Shown here one piece after another: positions 44,413 through 55,416 of a stretch of DNA of 64,000 nt. Source of the DNA: Brachyhypopomus gauderio. Lineage: Eukaryota; Chordata; Actinopteri; Gymnotiformes; Hypopomidae. The notes under the pieces were generated by a model. The model was given only the letters and a program-made list of their open reading frames with translations, was not told the DNA's origin and did no database searches. Position 1 is the stretch's first letter; each line of letters starts with the position of its first letter. The stretch is from contig NC_135213.1 in assembly GCF_052324685.1 (NCBI RefSeq), positions 3,683,646 through 3,747,645 on the forward strand, written 5' to 3'. Made by a program: the position numbers and the translations under genes.

Positions 44413-44823
44413 AATTTAATTATATAGATGTGAAAGAATGGTTCTATTTTATCCATGCTAGTTAAAAACAACTGGACAAGTTTTGGAAAAAGAGTAAAAG
44501 TTGTTTTTAATACCTTTTTGTTAAAGTATGGACATAATAATATGTATGATTGTTTCATCTAAAAATCCGCTTCATCTAAAATCAGCTACAGCTATCCAAC
44601 CTGAGTGCTGAAGGGTTCAGGAAAGTGCAGGTATGACCATCATCCATGAGTGTCATAATTATTAACACATGTGGTCACACATCCAAGGAGCTGGAGAGGG
44701 TCTTTATTTACAAAGACATCAGGATGATCATCTTTAACAATGATTTAAGAATTAACCGGAGTACATGTATAAAACATTTAATCTTAACTTCACACCATTA
44801 ATCTGATCAATATTCACCACCAT

Positions 44824-44992
44824 CAGTGGCGGACTTAGCAATTTGGGGGCTCAAGGCGAATTTAGCTAGGGGGCCCATCAACATAAATATGTGAGAAATA
44901 AGTTAGCTAGTCAGGGAGGCCCTACAGTGGGCTGCAGTGGGAGGGGCCCAAGGCAGTTGCCTAGCAACGCCTCTATGCAAAGACCGCCTCTG
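44824..44992. mobile_element. hAT MITE (169 bp)
   Basis: CAGTGGCGGACTTAG and GACCGCCTCTG ends are flanked by the perfect 8-bp duplication ACCACCAT (44816-44823 and 44993-45000). No coding capacity. Confidence 0.9.
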
Positions 44993-45059
44993 ACCACCAT
45001 ACACCACTTTCAGGGTTCAACACACTTCCTCTCCCTTCAGGTTTGTCTCTGTGTCAAAC

Positions 45060-45450
45060 CTGACAACAACCTGACCGTTACAACAACCTGACACTCTACA
45101 GCTGGGGTTAGAGGTGTTACTGTAATTATAACCTGACCCTCTATAGCTGGGGTTAGATGTGTTACTGTAACTGTAACCTGAAGCTCTACAGCTGGGGTTA
45201 GAGCTGTTACTATAACTACAACCTGACCCTCTACAGATAGGGTTAGAGCTGCTACTATAACAATAACCTGACCCTCTACAGCAGGGGTTAGAGCTGTTAC
45301 TATAACTATAACCTGACCCTCTACAGCTGGTGTTAGAGCTGTTACTATAACTACAACCTCTTCAGCAGGGGTTACAGCTGTTACTATAACTACAACCTGA
45401 CACTCTACAACCGCAGTTAGAGCTGTTACTATATCTACAACCTGACCCCC
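45060..45450. repeat. Minisatellite, ~45-bp unit, about nine copies
   Basis: The consensus is CTACAGCTGGGGTTAGAGCT then GTTACTATAACTACAACCTG and ACCCT. Units are diverged, some are shortened, and the first copies are the least regular. Its length, divisible by 3, creates a spurious minus-strand frame with VIVTALTPAVEGQ repeats. Confidence 0.9.
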
Positions 45451-45662
45451 TGAATCTAGTATGTGCATATTGTACATAGCAAACAATTATGCAGAAATGC
45501 ACACAATTTTTACCTCGGTCCGCCATCTAGTGGTGACGATGTGCTGTAACATCAAATTCAGCACCTCAGTTGTGTATTCTGTGTATTCATGAGCAGAATG
45601 AGGTGTGTTGCACTGAGTGAGGGAGGAGTACTCCTCTAGATCATATTGGTAATACTACTATG

Positions 45663-45959
45663 CGTCACGGTACGGCGGGTCCCCTACTGGTCGCCCCCGT
45701 CTACAGCGGCAGCTTGTCCTGTGGGTGTGGTGTTGTGTTCGTCCCTCAGGTGGGCGGAGCCCGCGATCCGTCTCACCTGAGGGTCGTTTGTTCGTCTATA
45801 TATGTCTTGTCTTTGTACCAGTTGACCTCTGGTTGTTATATCCTTAATTCGGATCAGTTCACGGGTTTTGGTTCGCGCACTTTTCATATTAAACCATCTT
45901 TTTTCCCTGAGACTTGGCGTGATCGCTTCCTTTTATGTTTGCACACCCTGCCCGTCACA
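45663..45959 (+). mobile_element. Solo LTR, family B (297 bp)
   Basis: It starts (C)GTCACGGTACGG (first T changed to C) and ends GCCCGTCACA, with the 5-bp duplication CTATG (45658-45662 and 45960-45964). It has GTCTATATATG (TATA-like) and TATTAAACCATC near the 3' side. Its ends and middle match the truncated element at 25325-26238. Confidence 0.85.
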
Positions 45960-45964
45960 CTATG

Positions 45965-46809
45965 AAAAATCTCCAAATATACAAGTAAAAATACAATCAT
46001 GGAGACTTTAATCCCAGATTCTAATAACAGGCCTTCATTGAGAAAATACAAACAATATTACAGAATACAAAACAAAATCACAAAACAATATTACAAAACC
46101 ATCATACAGAACTGTAACTATTACAGAAAAATATTACAAAACAATATTACATGCTAAGCTACATTCACATTAAAGGAGAAACCTTTAAGAACCTCCATTC
46201 ACTTCACCACATGAGACAAGTGCCTCCATCTCTCCATCACATCACACCTGCATGTTAACTGTGCCCATCTTAGAAGAAATTTTTACTGGACACAATCTGG
46301 ACACAATACCAATGTCCCTGGATCACCAGGAACAGTCATGAAACTTCTAAAATAACTTGAGCATAACATTTAAAAATAATCAGAAGGAAACTAAAGAAAC
46401 TAACTCTTACAACAATTCAAATTAATTTAATGAAATAAAGCAAAATGTAACATTCCTGAAGATGTAAAAGCACTTATTCATTAAACTCTGCCTTGGGTCA
46501 CCTCGGTGGCAATAATAACATTATAACACCATCTATGTTAAAATAAAAAAATGTTGCATATATTTGCAAAAACAGATTGAAGAAGTGGAGATGTTTTATA
46601 ATTGCACTGCAAATGTCTTCATAAGGAAGTGAAACTGGGGGCCGTGTCACAATAGATAATGATATGAAAATGGGGTGAAGTTCCCAATAACACAGCAACA
46701 AGACATGTTTTTTCTTGTTTATGACACAAATAGGCACTCAAGTTATGCAATAAAAGTTCTTGAAGCAGTTTTGTAACATTCTCCACACAAGCTCACCTGG
46801 GAAGGTAAA
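45965..46809. other. No gene recognised
   Basis: A-rich sequence with repeated ACAATATTACA motifs (46048-46160), otherwise unremarkable. Confidence 0.5.
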
Positions 46810-47083
46810 TGTGCCATATTTGTCAATTGTGATTTTTCCCCCAATCGAAATTTATCTTCTGTATTTACCCATCTGTGCAGTGAGAACACACATACACTAG
46901 TGATTACTAAGAGGTTGTGGTACACACATGCCCAGAGCGGTGGGCAGCCCTAGCCTGGCACCCAGGGAGCATTTGGGGTTAGGTGCCTTCCTCAAGGGCA
47001 CTTCAGTCATGGCCTCAGGCCTGGGAACCAAACACACAACACTTCAGTCACCAGTTCCCTAACCACCAGACCATGACAGCCTT
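46810..47083 (-). mobile_element. tRNA-derived SINE, same family as 29478-29666
   Basis: Read on the minus strand: GGCTGTCATGGTCTGGTGGT and TAGGGAACTGG, GGTTCCCAGGCC, GTGCCCTTGAGGAAGGCACC. A longer 3' part follows (GCTGCCCACCGCTCTGGGCA, ATTTCGATTGGGGGAAAAAT, CACAATTGACAAATATGGCA) that is common in fish SINEs. Confidence 0.8.
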
Positions 47084-47235
47084 AGGAAATGAAAGAATAT
47101 GAATGTAGGTGTTGTGAGCTGTAAACAGTTCTAGAAAGAGATCCAGACATGTGAAGTGAAGGCAGAAGCGTGAAAAGGTCATGTAAAGGTAATACTGATT
47201 AACAGCATTGTTCCAAAGACGTGGATTATTATTGT

Positions 47236-47402
47236 CACACTACAGAGGCCCCCTGCTAGCCGCCTCCGTAAGCAGTTGAAGTATTTCATGTTGTTCTGTC
47301 GTTGTAGCATTGTGTTCATCCCTCAGGTTAGCATGGCCCATGATAGAACGTTAGGGTTGTTTGTCTCTCTATGTACCAGTTGACTGCTGGTTATATCTTC
47401 CC
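47236..47402 (+). mobile_element. Degenerate LTR family B relic
   Basis: It shares TCACACTACAGAGGCCCCCT, GCCGCCTCCGT, CCCTCAGGT, GGTTGTTTGTCTCTCTATGT and ACCAGTTGACTGCTGGTTAT with the 45663 LTR, with many changes. The 3' part is missing. Confidence 0.6.
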
Positions 47403-48237
47403 CTCAAAACAAAATAAAACAAAAAAGTGGACATTTGTGGTTTAGTGGGGTTCCAGAGTAAAGTGTCATTGGGTCAACAGTGGGCATTTCCCTCTAACTG
47501 ATTGAACATTAATTCCAGATGTTAGCGGTGTGGAGGAAACACTGAACCACACAGCGAGCTCTTAAACAGTGAGCTGTGACATCTATGGTACTATGAACAG
47601 AGCACAGATCTCACCTGAGCTGTGACGTCTATGGTATTATGAACATGAACATCATGGACTCTTCAGCTGACACGATCACTCATCTGCATGTGCCACCTAC
47701 TCTCCAGATAAGATTCCTGGTTGCCATAGAGACTTTAGTGAAGAGTTCATCAGCACCTCATTAATCTCTCCTGCACAACTGTGTTTAGATGTTTCCTCTG
47801 TTTACTAGAACTACCAAATGGATCTCACTGAATAATCTGAGCACCTCTGCTAAATGTTAGGTTAGTCATTTCATAAGTCTTACAAACTACAATTGCTAAT
47901 TTAAAACCTTAATTAAAAGTAAAAAGTAACTTTTTTTGTTATGTGTTCATTTGTCATTCAGTGCTGAACAAAGGAGGATTGGTTCCTTTCCTGACTCTTT
48001 ATCAAGGTTTCTTTCTCTTGATCTCAATAAATAATCAGTTGACATGGTCACATTGGCTTGTGTGTTGGTCATTAGCAGCTCATGATTGATTCTTTAAATT
48101 TCTGTGAAGATTTATGATGAATCGTGTTGATAAAAGCATCATACAAATAATTTTGCATGAGATTTTTAAAGTTTTTCGAAAGTTAAAACCTTAGTGAAAA
48201 CCTTAGATGTCTTCACTACTTACATCTCTTCACTGAA
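47403..48237. other. 3' flank of the intact TLR; no gene
   Basis: Non-coding. The block GCACAGATCTCACCTGAGCT at 47601-47620 recurs at 8551-8570 downstream of the TLR pseudogene, so the duplication extended at least this far. The TLR transcript probably ends here; no polyadenylation signal is assigned with confidence. Confidence 0.5.
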
Positions 48238-51117
48238 TTACGTTGTGTTTTCCAGATTGGGTTCCAGAGCTGCTCTCAGTTTCTGCCAGAAGTCCTGGGT
48301 GTCCTGCTGTGATCTGGGCCAACTGAGGTATGTGTGCTTCTTAACTAGACTTCTCATCCTGTAGTATGGAGATAACTGATGTGTTGGAATATCCTCCCGG
48401 AACACCAGGATTAGGACGTCATTTTTCTCATCAAACAGGCGGAAACTTGCCACCTGGATCTCTCGGGAACACCACTCGCTCTCCAGGTAGTGGCCACTGA
48501 TCACACAGATGGTCTTGCGGCTGCCGTAGATGCCGTCTACGATGTTGTCTATGATGGGTTTTCCTGGCTGGAAGTCCCTGTGGTGCAGACACAACCTCCA
48601 GCCCTGCTCTCCCTCCAGCTGGGGTACCAGCTCTCTCATAACCCACAGTTCATCATGGGTGTTGTAGGAAATGAAAGCATCGTACTGGAAACATTGACGC
48701 TTTTGCTTTTTCTGCTGCCTTTTGTCATACACGAAAGCGAGGAAAAGGTAGTAGGCATAAACAACCTGCCATCTCAAGAAGTGATAGAGGAATGAACTGA
48801 GCAGGGTCAGAAGAACCAAGAGTGTAGTGGAGATGAAGAATAAAAACCCCACATCAACAGTACAGGAGTTTATATCAAGATCTATGAGTCGACTACCTCT
48901 GAGATTGGATGGGTAGCTGCATGTGAACTGATCAAAATTTACAACTTGCGTATCATTGTTGGTGATTGTCCAGTTAATGAACCAGGCATCATCACATTCA
49001 CACGAAAAATCATTTACTTGTATATCCAAATAGGATAACTTTGGAAGGGATTCAATCACAGTCTCATTAATGACACTTATTGAATTTCTTCTAATCCACA
49101 AACTTTGTAATTCGCTGAGGTTTGCCTGAATGAGAAAGTCCAGTGTCTGCATCCTTACATGAATCATCATGAGACTACTGAGTTTTGTAATTGGCATAAA
49201 TATTTCTGCTGATAGTGACTTTAATTCATTCTTGCTGAGGTCTAGTCTCCACAAGTTTGGTGTATATGTAAAGGTGTCAGGATGGATAGAGTGAATATTG
49301 AGATTTCCAGCAAAGAACATCTTTAAAGATTTCAGACCTTGCAAAAGGTTTGAAGGAATATTTCTCATTCCTTCTTTGCCCTGGCTAAAAATTTGTAAAC
49401 AATATAAAGACTTCATAGATATAAAGGGTGGTTGTCTGAGTTTGTTCTGATTTGAGTATGATATGTCATTGTTGTTTAAGAGCAGTGTCTTCAGATTTGT
49501 GAAACCTGAGAAGACAGATGATCTAATTGAAGTTTGAGTGATCTTGTTTGATTGCAGGTCTAGGTGGGTCAGATTCTGTAATCCTTTAAATGCTCCTGGC
49601 TCTAGATTTTTTATTTGGTTGTCTTGTAAAAGTAAACATTGAAGGGAATGCAAACACTCAAAATCACCTGCGTGGATTAAATTTAGTTTGCTGTGAGACA
49701 ACTCTAAATATGCTAGATTAGGGAGACCCTTCATGAAATATCCTTTTAAAGTAAACAATCTACCTGAGCCAATATGGAGCCTCTTCAGATTATATAAACT
49801 CTGAAAAGTGCATCGTTCCAGTGTGGTTAAAGGATTTTGGAAAATATTAAGTTCTTTTAATTGTGTTAAATTAGTAAAGTCAGAGCATGTTAATGTAGTT
49901 ATGGAATTGTAGGTAAGGTCTAGATGCTCTAAGGTGGACAGATTTCTGATGGCGGTGGGAACGTTCTTCAGGTCATTGTAGCACATTCTCAGGGTTTGAA
50001 GGCTACTCAGTGATTTAAATGCCTCTGTTGTTATGTTAATGAGATTGTTATTAGACACATCCAGTACTGTCAGTCCTGTACAATCCTTTAGTTCCTTCTC
50101 TGATATTGATCTGATATTGTTTGATTTCAAACGAAAAGTTCTAAGTGAACTAATCAGACAGACGGTTTTAGCCAGCGTTTTCACTGTCTGCTCCCCTAGG
50201 TAGCAAAGTCTAAGGTTAGCCAGAGTAGAGTTAAATGTTTGGAATATTATTTTCAGCATCTCTGATGACATTGCTGTTCCACTGACGTTGAGTCTGTTGA
50301 CATTTCTGAAGTAATTTTTGTCTTGCACATCCCACTTCATGCTGACGCTAATGAAAGCTAGATCTAATGTTTCAAGGTCAGGAAATACATCAGCTGTGAC
50401 CTTGAACAACTGCAGTGGATTATGGGACAGATCCAGGACTTTCAGTTGTATGGATGTATTTGATATGTGCATTGTTTGAAAAGACAAAAATCCATTTCTG
50501 CCAATGTGCAGTTCCTGGATGTGAGGCAGTTGAAACACAGACTGTATTTTATAGATGTCATAAAGATGATTTCCTGATAAATTCAACATTACCAGACTGA
50601 TCAGAGGGAGAAATGCAGATGGGTTTATATTTGTAATCCAGTTGTTATCCATGCGAAGCACAGTGAGATTAAAAAGGTTCTGGAAGAATCCTCCTGAGAT
50701 GGAAGTGAGTTTGTTCTGGGCAAGATTTAATTCCTGTAAGGCTGTCAAATCTCTAAATGCTCCATCCTCAACTTCCTTGATCAGATTGTTAGAAACATTT
50801 ATGTTTTGAAGGTTATAAAGGTGTATAAAGTCATTCTTCTTTATCACTGATATTTTGTTGTAGGAAATGTCCAGCACTCTTGCTGTTTGTGGTATGTGTT
50901 CAGGCACAACACACAGGCCTCTTTTGTAACAGAGCACCTTCATCGTTGGAGATCTTAAAGAGTCTTTGACAGTGCAGTCTTTCAGAAAATATCCATTTAT
51001 CACACTGACAAATGCACAGCTAGACAACATATAGAAGATGACTGTGGATTCCAATAAAATACGTGTTGCATTTGTTAAATTTTGCATATCCATATTGTAT
51101 AAATGGATGGTCAGCAT
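48238..51117 (-). CDS. tlr22: Toll-like receptor, TLR22/TLR13-like, intact
   Basis: One uninterrupted frame of 959 residues without introns. A hydrophobic signal segment lies near residues 22-42 (STVIFYMLSSCAFVSV); Met1, Met9 and Met11 are all possible starts. Some twenty-plus leucine-rich repeats (LxxLxLxxN) run to about residue 690. The LRR C-terminal cap is FSCECDDAWFINW...CSYP...INSC. The transmembrane helix is near 757-780 (GFLFFISTTLLVLLTLLSSF). The TIR domain starts near 809 with YDAFISYNTHDE (box 1), LCLHHRDFQPGKPI (BB loop) and FWQKL (box 3). TLR22-type receptors of fish sense double-stranded RNA and signal through TIR adaptors; that ligand is family knowledge, not shown here. A pseudogene copy lies 37 kb away on the same strand. 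TLR13-like naming is equally used for such proteins. Confidence 0.93.
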   Translation of the reverse strand: MLTIHLYNMDMQNLTNATRILLESTVIFYMLSSCAFVSVINGYFLKDCTVKDSLRSPTMKVLCYKRGLCVVPEHIPQTARVLDISYNKISVIKKNDFIHLYNLQNINVSNNLIKEVEDGAFRDLTALQELNLAQNKLTSISGGFFQNLFNLTVLRMDNNWITNINPSAFLPLISLVMLNLSGNHLYDIYKIQSVFQLPHIQELHIGRNGFLSFQTMHISNTSIQLKVLDLSHNPLQLFKVTADVFPDLETLDLAFISVSMKWDVQDKNYFRNVNRLNVSGTAMSSEMLKIIFQTFNSTLANLRLCYLGEQTVKTLAKTVCLISSLRTFRLKSNNIRSISEKELKDCTGLTVLDVSNNNLINITTEAFKSLSSLQTLRMCYNDLKNVPTAIRNLSTLEHLDLTYNSITTLTCSDFTNLTQLKELNIFQNPLTTLERCTFQSLYNLKRLHIGSGRLFTLKGYFMKGLPNLAYLELSHSKLNLIHAGDFECLHSLQCLLLQDNQIKNLEPGAFKGLQNLTHLDLQSNKITQTSIRSSVFSGFTNLKTLLLNNNDISYSNQNKLRQPPFISMKSLYCLQIFSQGKEGMRNIPSNLLQGLKSLKMFFAGNLNIHSIHPDTFTYTPNLWRLDLSKNELKSLSAEIFMPITKLSSLMMIHVRMQTLDFLIQANLSELQSLWIRRNSISVINETVIESLPKLSYLDIQVNDFSCECDDAWFINWTITNNDTQVVNFDQFTCSYPSNLRGSRLIDLDINSCTVDVGFLFFISTTLLVLLTLLSSFLYHFLRWQVVYAYYLFLAFVYDKRQQKKQKRQCFQYDAFISYNTHDELWVMRELVPQLEGEQGWRLCLHHRDFQPGKPIIDNIVDGIYGSRKTICVISGHYLESEWCSREIQVASFRLFDEKNDVLILVFREDIPTHQLSPYYRMRSLVKKHTYLSWPRSQQDTQDFWQKLRAALEPNLENTT

Positions 51118-51340
51118 TAATATTTATCCTCTTACAACTAAGAGTCTTTAAGTCCAAAAGCTTGTCTACTTACCCACATGACAAATTATGTAATGATCTG
51201 AAAAACAGCTCAAGAGTAAGAAAGCTTCCTTTAAAACACTTTTACGTCATTATCTGTCCTCTGATTTGCCAAGTTCCATCTACATCATGCAGCTGTGCTG
51301 TTGTGCTGAGTCTTGAGTCACTTCCCCTGCTATGCTAACT
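51118..51340 (-). promoter_or_regulatory. Upstream region of the intact TLR, shared with the pseudogene
   Basis: 51210-51305 matches 12013-12110, while the sequence between it and the start codon differs because the pseudogene copy gained insertions. Likely promoter or 5' untranslated exon. No motif is claimed. Confidence 0.5.
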
Positions 51341-51535
51341 CTCACCCTCTCATCTTCCTCCCTCATCTTCCTCCCCTTTCTTACTCTCTTATCTTCCACT
51401 CCTTCCAAGAAGTTTCTGTTGTTCTTGTTGCTTTGTTGTTTTTCTGTGTTCCTGAGTTAACCAGAGGAGACTGGGGCTTCCCCTTTAGTCTTGCTTCCCC
51501 TCCAGGATCTTCCTTATGCAATACTTTGCTTTGAG

Positions 51536-51536
<1 letters not shown>

Positions 51537-51618
<82 letters not shown>
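51537..51618. repeat. (TG)n microsatellite
   Basis: About 40 TG units in the 5' flank of the intact TLR, about 420 bases upstream of its start. Confidence 0.97.
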
Positions 51619-51620
<2 letters not shown>

Positions 51621-52999
51621 TGTGTGAGTGATTGTATGTACAAACTTGAATTGAACCAAATCAACCATCATCCTCCTACTCAGCATGTACCTTTCAGACA
51701 TCATTGGACCTCTGAACACATAAAACACATCTGAACACATCAAACACCTCTGAACTTATGAGACATGTTCAAATTCATCAGACACCTCTGAACTCATCAC
51801 ACAGCCCCTCCCATCCACCTAAGCACTCTACACATCACATGTTGGACATCCAAATCCCCACGCAGCCATCAGAGACACTCAATGTCAATCTATTACTCAC
51901 TATTAATGACCTTCAACATTTAACCTTCCACTCCCCATCACTGGCAGAACATCTACAATCACAATTACAGCATTATTGAACATTCCCTTTCAATCTCATC
52001 TACTTGTCTTAAACTAGACTAATATCAGAATTACACGAGGAACAATGAAGCTAGAATAAACACAAAGACATTTGATAGTTCTACAACTGAATCAACAATT
52101 TAAATATGTAAAATAATCTCTTGATGAGTTAGAGAGAGCTTGTAGCTTCAGGAAGAGTGAGCATTCTCACACTTCCCCATTTCCCACAGACTTTGTGTCA
52201 CTTCTGTGTAAACTGAGAGGAACAGAGAATTCACTGAGCTTTCACTCTTGACAAGCTGGATTCTTACTCCCCAGATCCCCTCACGCAGTCGTCTGCTTCA
52301 GTTTCACTCTGTTTAGTGCTAACGGCGCTTCTCACTCATCCACCATGCTAAGCCACCCTCTTCACGTCATCTCACCATACCCATGGGAGAGTGAGCAATA
52401 TTCTCTGGCTGGTTTAAGAAGTCTCTTGAAGGTCTCTCTCTGCTTAATGCAGATAAGAGAATCTACCCACCACTGAAAATGTAAATGTTGGAGACTTGGG
52501 GGTTGTGGGTATTTTACTTCATGCGCATGGGCTTGTCACTTTAACTACTAGCATAATAACACTTTTAAGAAAGATATCTGTTAAATTATGGTCAAATTCC
52601 AATTCTGGTCAAGTTCATCTCTTTACCACTAGGGGGCAGACATAAATTACCTATCACTCTTCATTCCCCTGTGACATCACTGAGACCTGTTCTACAGATA
52701 TAAAAACTACAAGCACCTACAGTATAACTGCTGTATGTCTTTATTCTGAAGAGGTACTTAGGTTTATAGTAAAAGAATGTAGATTCAATGCTACATAACA
52801 TATCTTGTCTCTCGCTGCCTTAGACCCAACTATTACACAGGTCTGCGACATAAAAATTGTTTCAAATTTAATAAGTGCTTTTTATAGTATTTTCAACGCT
52901 GATTTCGGGAAAAATAGTGAAAAAATTCCATCACGTACAGTTATTTCACAAACTGCTTGTCTAGTTTTAGCTTTTTCGATATTTTCTATAAATAGTTCA
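51619..52999. other. No gene recognised
   Basis: Non-coding. 51690-51830 has loosely repeated CATCTGAACACATCAAACAC motifs. The remaining open frames are short and lack domain features. Confidence 0.5.
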
Positions 53000-53778
53000 G
53001 TGATGTAAGTGAAAAGCGAAAGATTTCACCAAGACATCAAGGAAATGGAAAGAAGATATCAGGGAAGATGGAACGTCAACATGATAGCGGACTACTGCTG
53101 CATGTTGAAGAGAGATGATCCTGAACGAGTCCACAGCAGTGACTGTATATATAATGGACAGTAGGCCTACGTAGTCGTTGACTCCCATTTGTGAACTTTT
53201 GAAGCCACCAAGATGGCCGCACGGACACCGCCATCTTGGATGCGCTTGCATGGTAGATGAAAATTGGAGCCAGAGCATGCGCATTAGAACCTGTAGGCAG
53301 GACAGTATCTCCGCCAGAGACCGTATCTCCGCCCCAACATTCGTTAGGATACGCCCACCAGTATAGACACTTTTGACATTTTACAAAATAAACAAAGGTA
53401 AAATGTTTTAATACTGCTGTCGAGAGTTTTGCTGTCGAGAGTTTTGATGTTGAACGCGTTCACTTCTATAAAATCTGTTTATTGTAGAGAAAAACACTGG
53501 GAGAGATACTAACGCAATGGGGTCTTATAGAATTGACAAAATATAATTGCTCAAAAAACGTATTTTACGTGTAATAAAAATTCAAAGTTTCTCGTCCGGC
53601 CCGTTCACTTACATGGGAATGGGCGGGGTTAAAAGTTGTACTGCAGCCAGCCACTAGAGGGCAGCTGACACAGGGAGGCTTCACTTTTCACTCGTGTCGT
53701 CCAGTCCACTTATATATATGGTCTCTGGTCCACAGCCGGTAAAGCAATAAAAGAAGCTTCGACAGAAAGTGGAAACGT
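53000..53778 (+). pseudogene. C-terminal tail of an unidentified transposon-type protein
   Basis: 53005-53136 and, after the hAT insertion, 53736-53776 encode FHQDIKEMERRYQGRWNVNM then IADYCCMLKRDDPE and, in another frame, KRSFDRKWKRYY. I have the impression that an ERRYQGRW...ADYCW.LKRD ending is recurrent in fish mobile elements, but cannot name the family. Confidence 0.4.
53137..53727. mobile_element. hAT MITE (591 bp)
   Basis: Starts CAGTGACTGTATATATAATG and ends CTTATATATATGGTCTCTG, an imperfect inverted repeat, with the perfect 8-bp duplication GTCCACAG (53129-53136 and 53728-53735). Confidence 0.85.
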
Positions 53779-53860
53779 TATTATAAGCAGTGGCGTGCAC
53801 AGACATTTTGGGGGGCAAGTGCTCGGGGGGAGGGGGGGGGGGGGCACTTTTTAGCGCACT
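53779..53860. mobile_element. Candidate hAT terminus
   Basis: CAGTGGCGTGCACAGACATT followed by TTGGGGGGCAAG and long G runs resembles hAT ends such as 44824. The partner end was not found. Confidence 0.4.
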
Positions 53861-55149
53861 TCATTATAAAAAAATATTACAAGCACATGTTGAATGAAAT
53901 TTGACTTTTATTTGTAACATTCTCTAAACGTGAGTTTTCAATGGAAAAAAGTCACACCGCCAACTGATAAAATCCATATCCAATATTAACTATATACAGT
54001 CATTGTTAAGTCCTTCAGTTAACTTCTGTTTACCCTCCACTGTCTGCAGGCCTTGTTGCATATATTTTGCAATTAGTAAATCAATATAGGCCTACAATTA
54101 AGACAGTAAAAAAGACCAAAAAGTAGGAGAAGGAGTTATAGGCTACTGAGTGTTTTCATTACATGAATGCAGATTGGCATTTTTCACAGGTAATGGGGAA
54201 CTTCCCGTTTCTTCTTTCACAAACGAATGTGTTAATTTATGTTGCCTAACAAAACCTATACAACAGAAGACGTTCAGCTTAACACATAGATTTGCAAACT
54301 CTACCTTAATTATTTGTATGTGGTCGTCCTCACGTTATCTATCATTGATTTGAGCTAGAGCGACTAGTTTATCAGGTGACCAGTCGGCTAAAAATGCTTA
54401 GTTTGGTGCTGTGAGACATTTTACTGCACAACAAAATGATTTCACGTTGGGCTTAGAGGGCAAACGGTAGATTTGAATTTGGTAGATGTGTATGTGACCT
54501 GGCTGGTGGGGACGGGAGAAGAAGTCTATCTGTGACCGTGTGTGCTGTGCTGAAGACGCTTCCTTCCACTTGCTGAACTGAACTGCTGCTGCAGCGCATC
54601 TGGTGTTAAAGGAAGAGAGAGGTCCGGTGTGTGCGAGGTGGTGGCTCATTTCAGGGCATTGTTTTTAATCGCTCAGGTTTTCTAAAGATCATTTTAAACC
54701 GACCTCAGTAACAGTTATCAAATTTTAAACAACTTTTTAAAAATCTTTTTTTGCAGACCTGTGTTATTAACGACGCTGAAGTTGGTTACTTATTCGCAGT
54801 TTGAGATTCGTTTGGTTACTTATTCGCAGCTCCTTATTCGGTGGCTGAAGTTGGTTCCTTATTCAAAAAGGCTGCGCACTGTGTTTTAAAGCGATAGATT
54901 AAACAAACAAGCGTAGGAGCAAACATTTAGGAGGTTGATGTTTCCCATGCTGATTTTGTGAATGTAGAAAAAAAATTTAATTTAATGAAAGCATTCCTTT
55001 TGTAAAATGGTTTCTATTTAAAGTCATTCCAATTGTATGCGATTTGTACATGATGATTGAATTCGTCAGCATTTCTAACGTAAGGAAACATATTCTTAGA
55101 TTTGAAAACTAAAAACACAGAAATGCTGTTCTAGAACACAAATTAATCG
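53861..55149. other. No gene recognised
   Basis: AT-rich non-coding sequence. 54776-54860 has a short GTTGGTTACTTATTCGCAG repeat in about three partial copies. Confidence 0.45.
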
Positions 55150-55416
55150 GAAGAAGAAATACCAGCACACAACATGGCATATTGAGCAGTGGGCATATAT
55201 AGGTGAACGGATTTAAAGGGGCAGTTTCAGAGGCTTATTGAAGGCCTTATTGATGGTGGGCCAGAGAAATAACAAATGCATCATGAAGAACAGGTCATGG
55301 GGGAGGTGCCGCTCCCCCAGTGTCACTTAAAGGGCTAAAACTCCTTGAGTGGCCAAGTGCCTGTCTGTTAGGGAATTCGCTGCGAGGAGTAGTAGTCGCT
55401 ACACATGCCCCCCCAG
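55150..55416 (-). mobile_element. Probable Ty3/gypsy 3' LTR
   Basis: Read on the minus strand, a GGGGGGGCA tract at 55405-55414 is followed by TGTAGCGACTACTACTCC, an LTR-like start, with CACCTATATATGCCC (TATA-like) and TCAATAAGGC (polyadenylation-like) downstream. The right order after the integrase supports a 3' LTR, but its end and target duplication were not found. Confidence 0.45.

Noticed and set aside
45037..45486. 149-residue minus-strand frame of VIVTALTPAVEGQ repeats
   Set aside because: Produced by the 45-bp minisatellite period; no gene signals around it.
51381..51743. Frame with a long His-Thr run
   Set aside because: It translates the (TG)n microsatellite.
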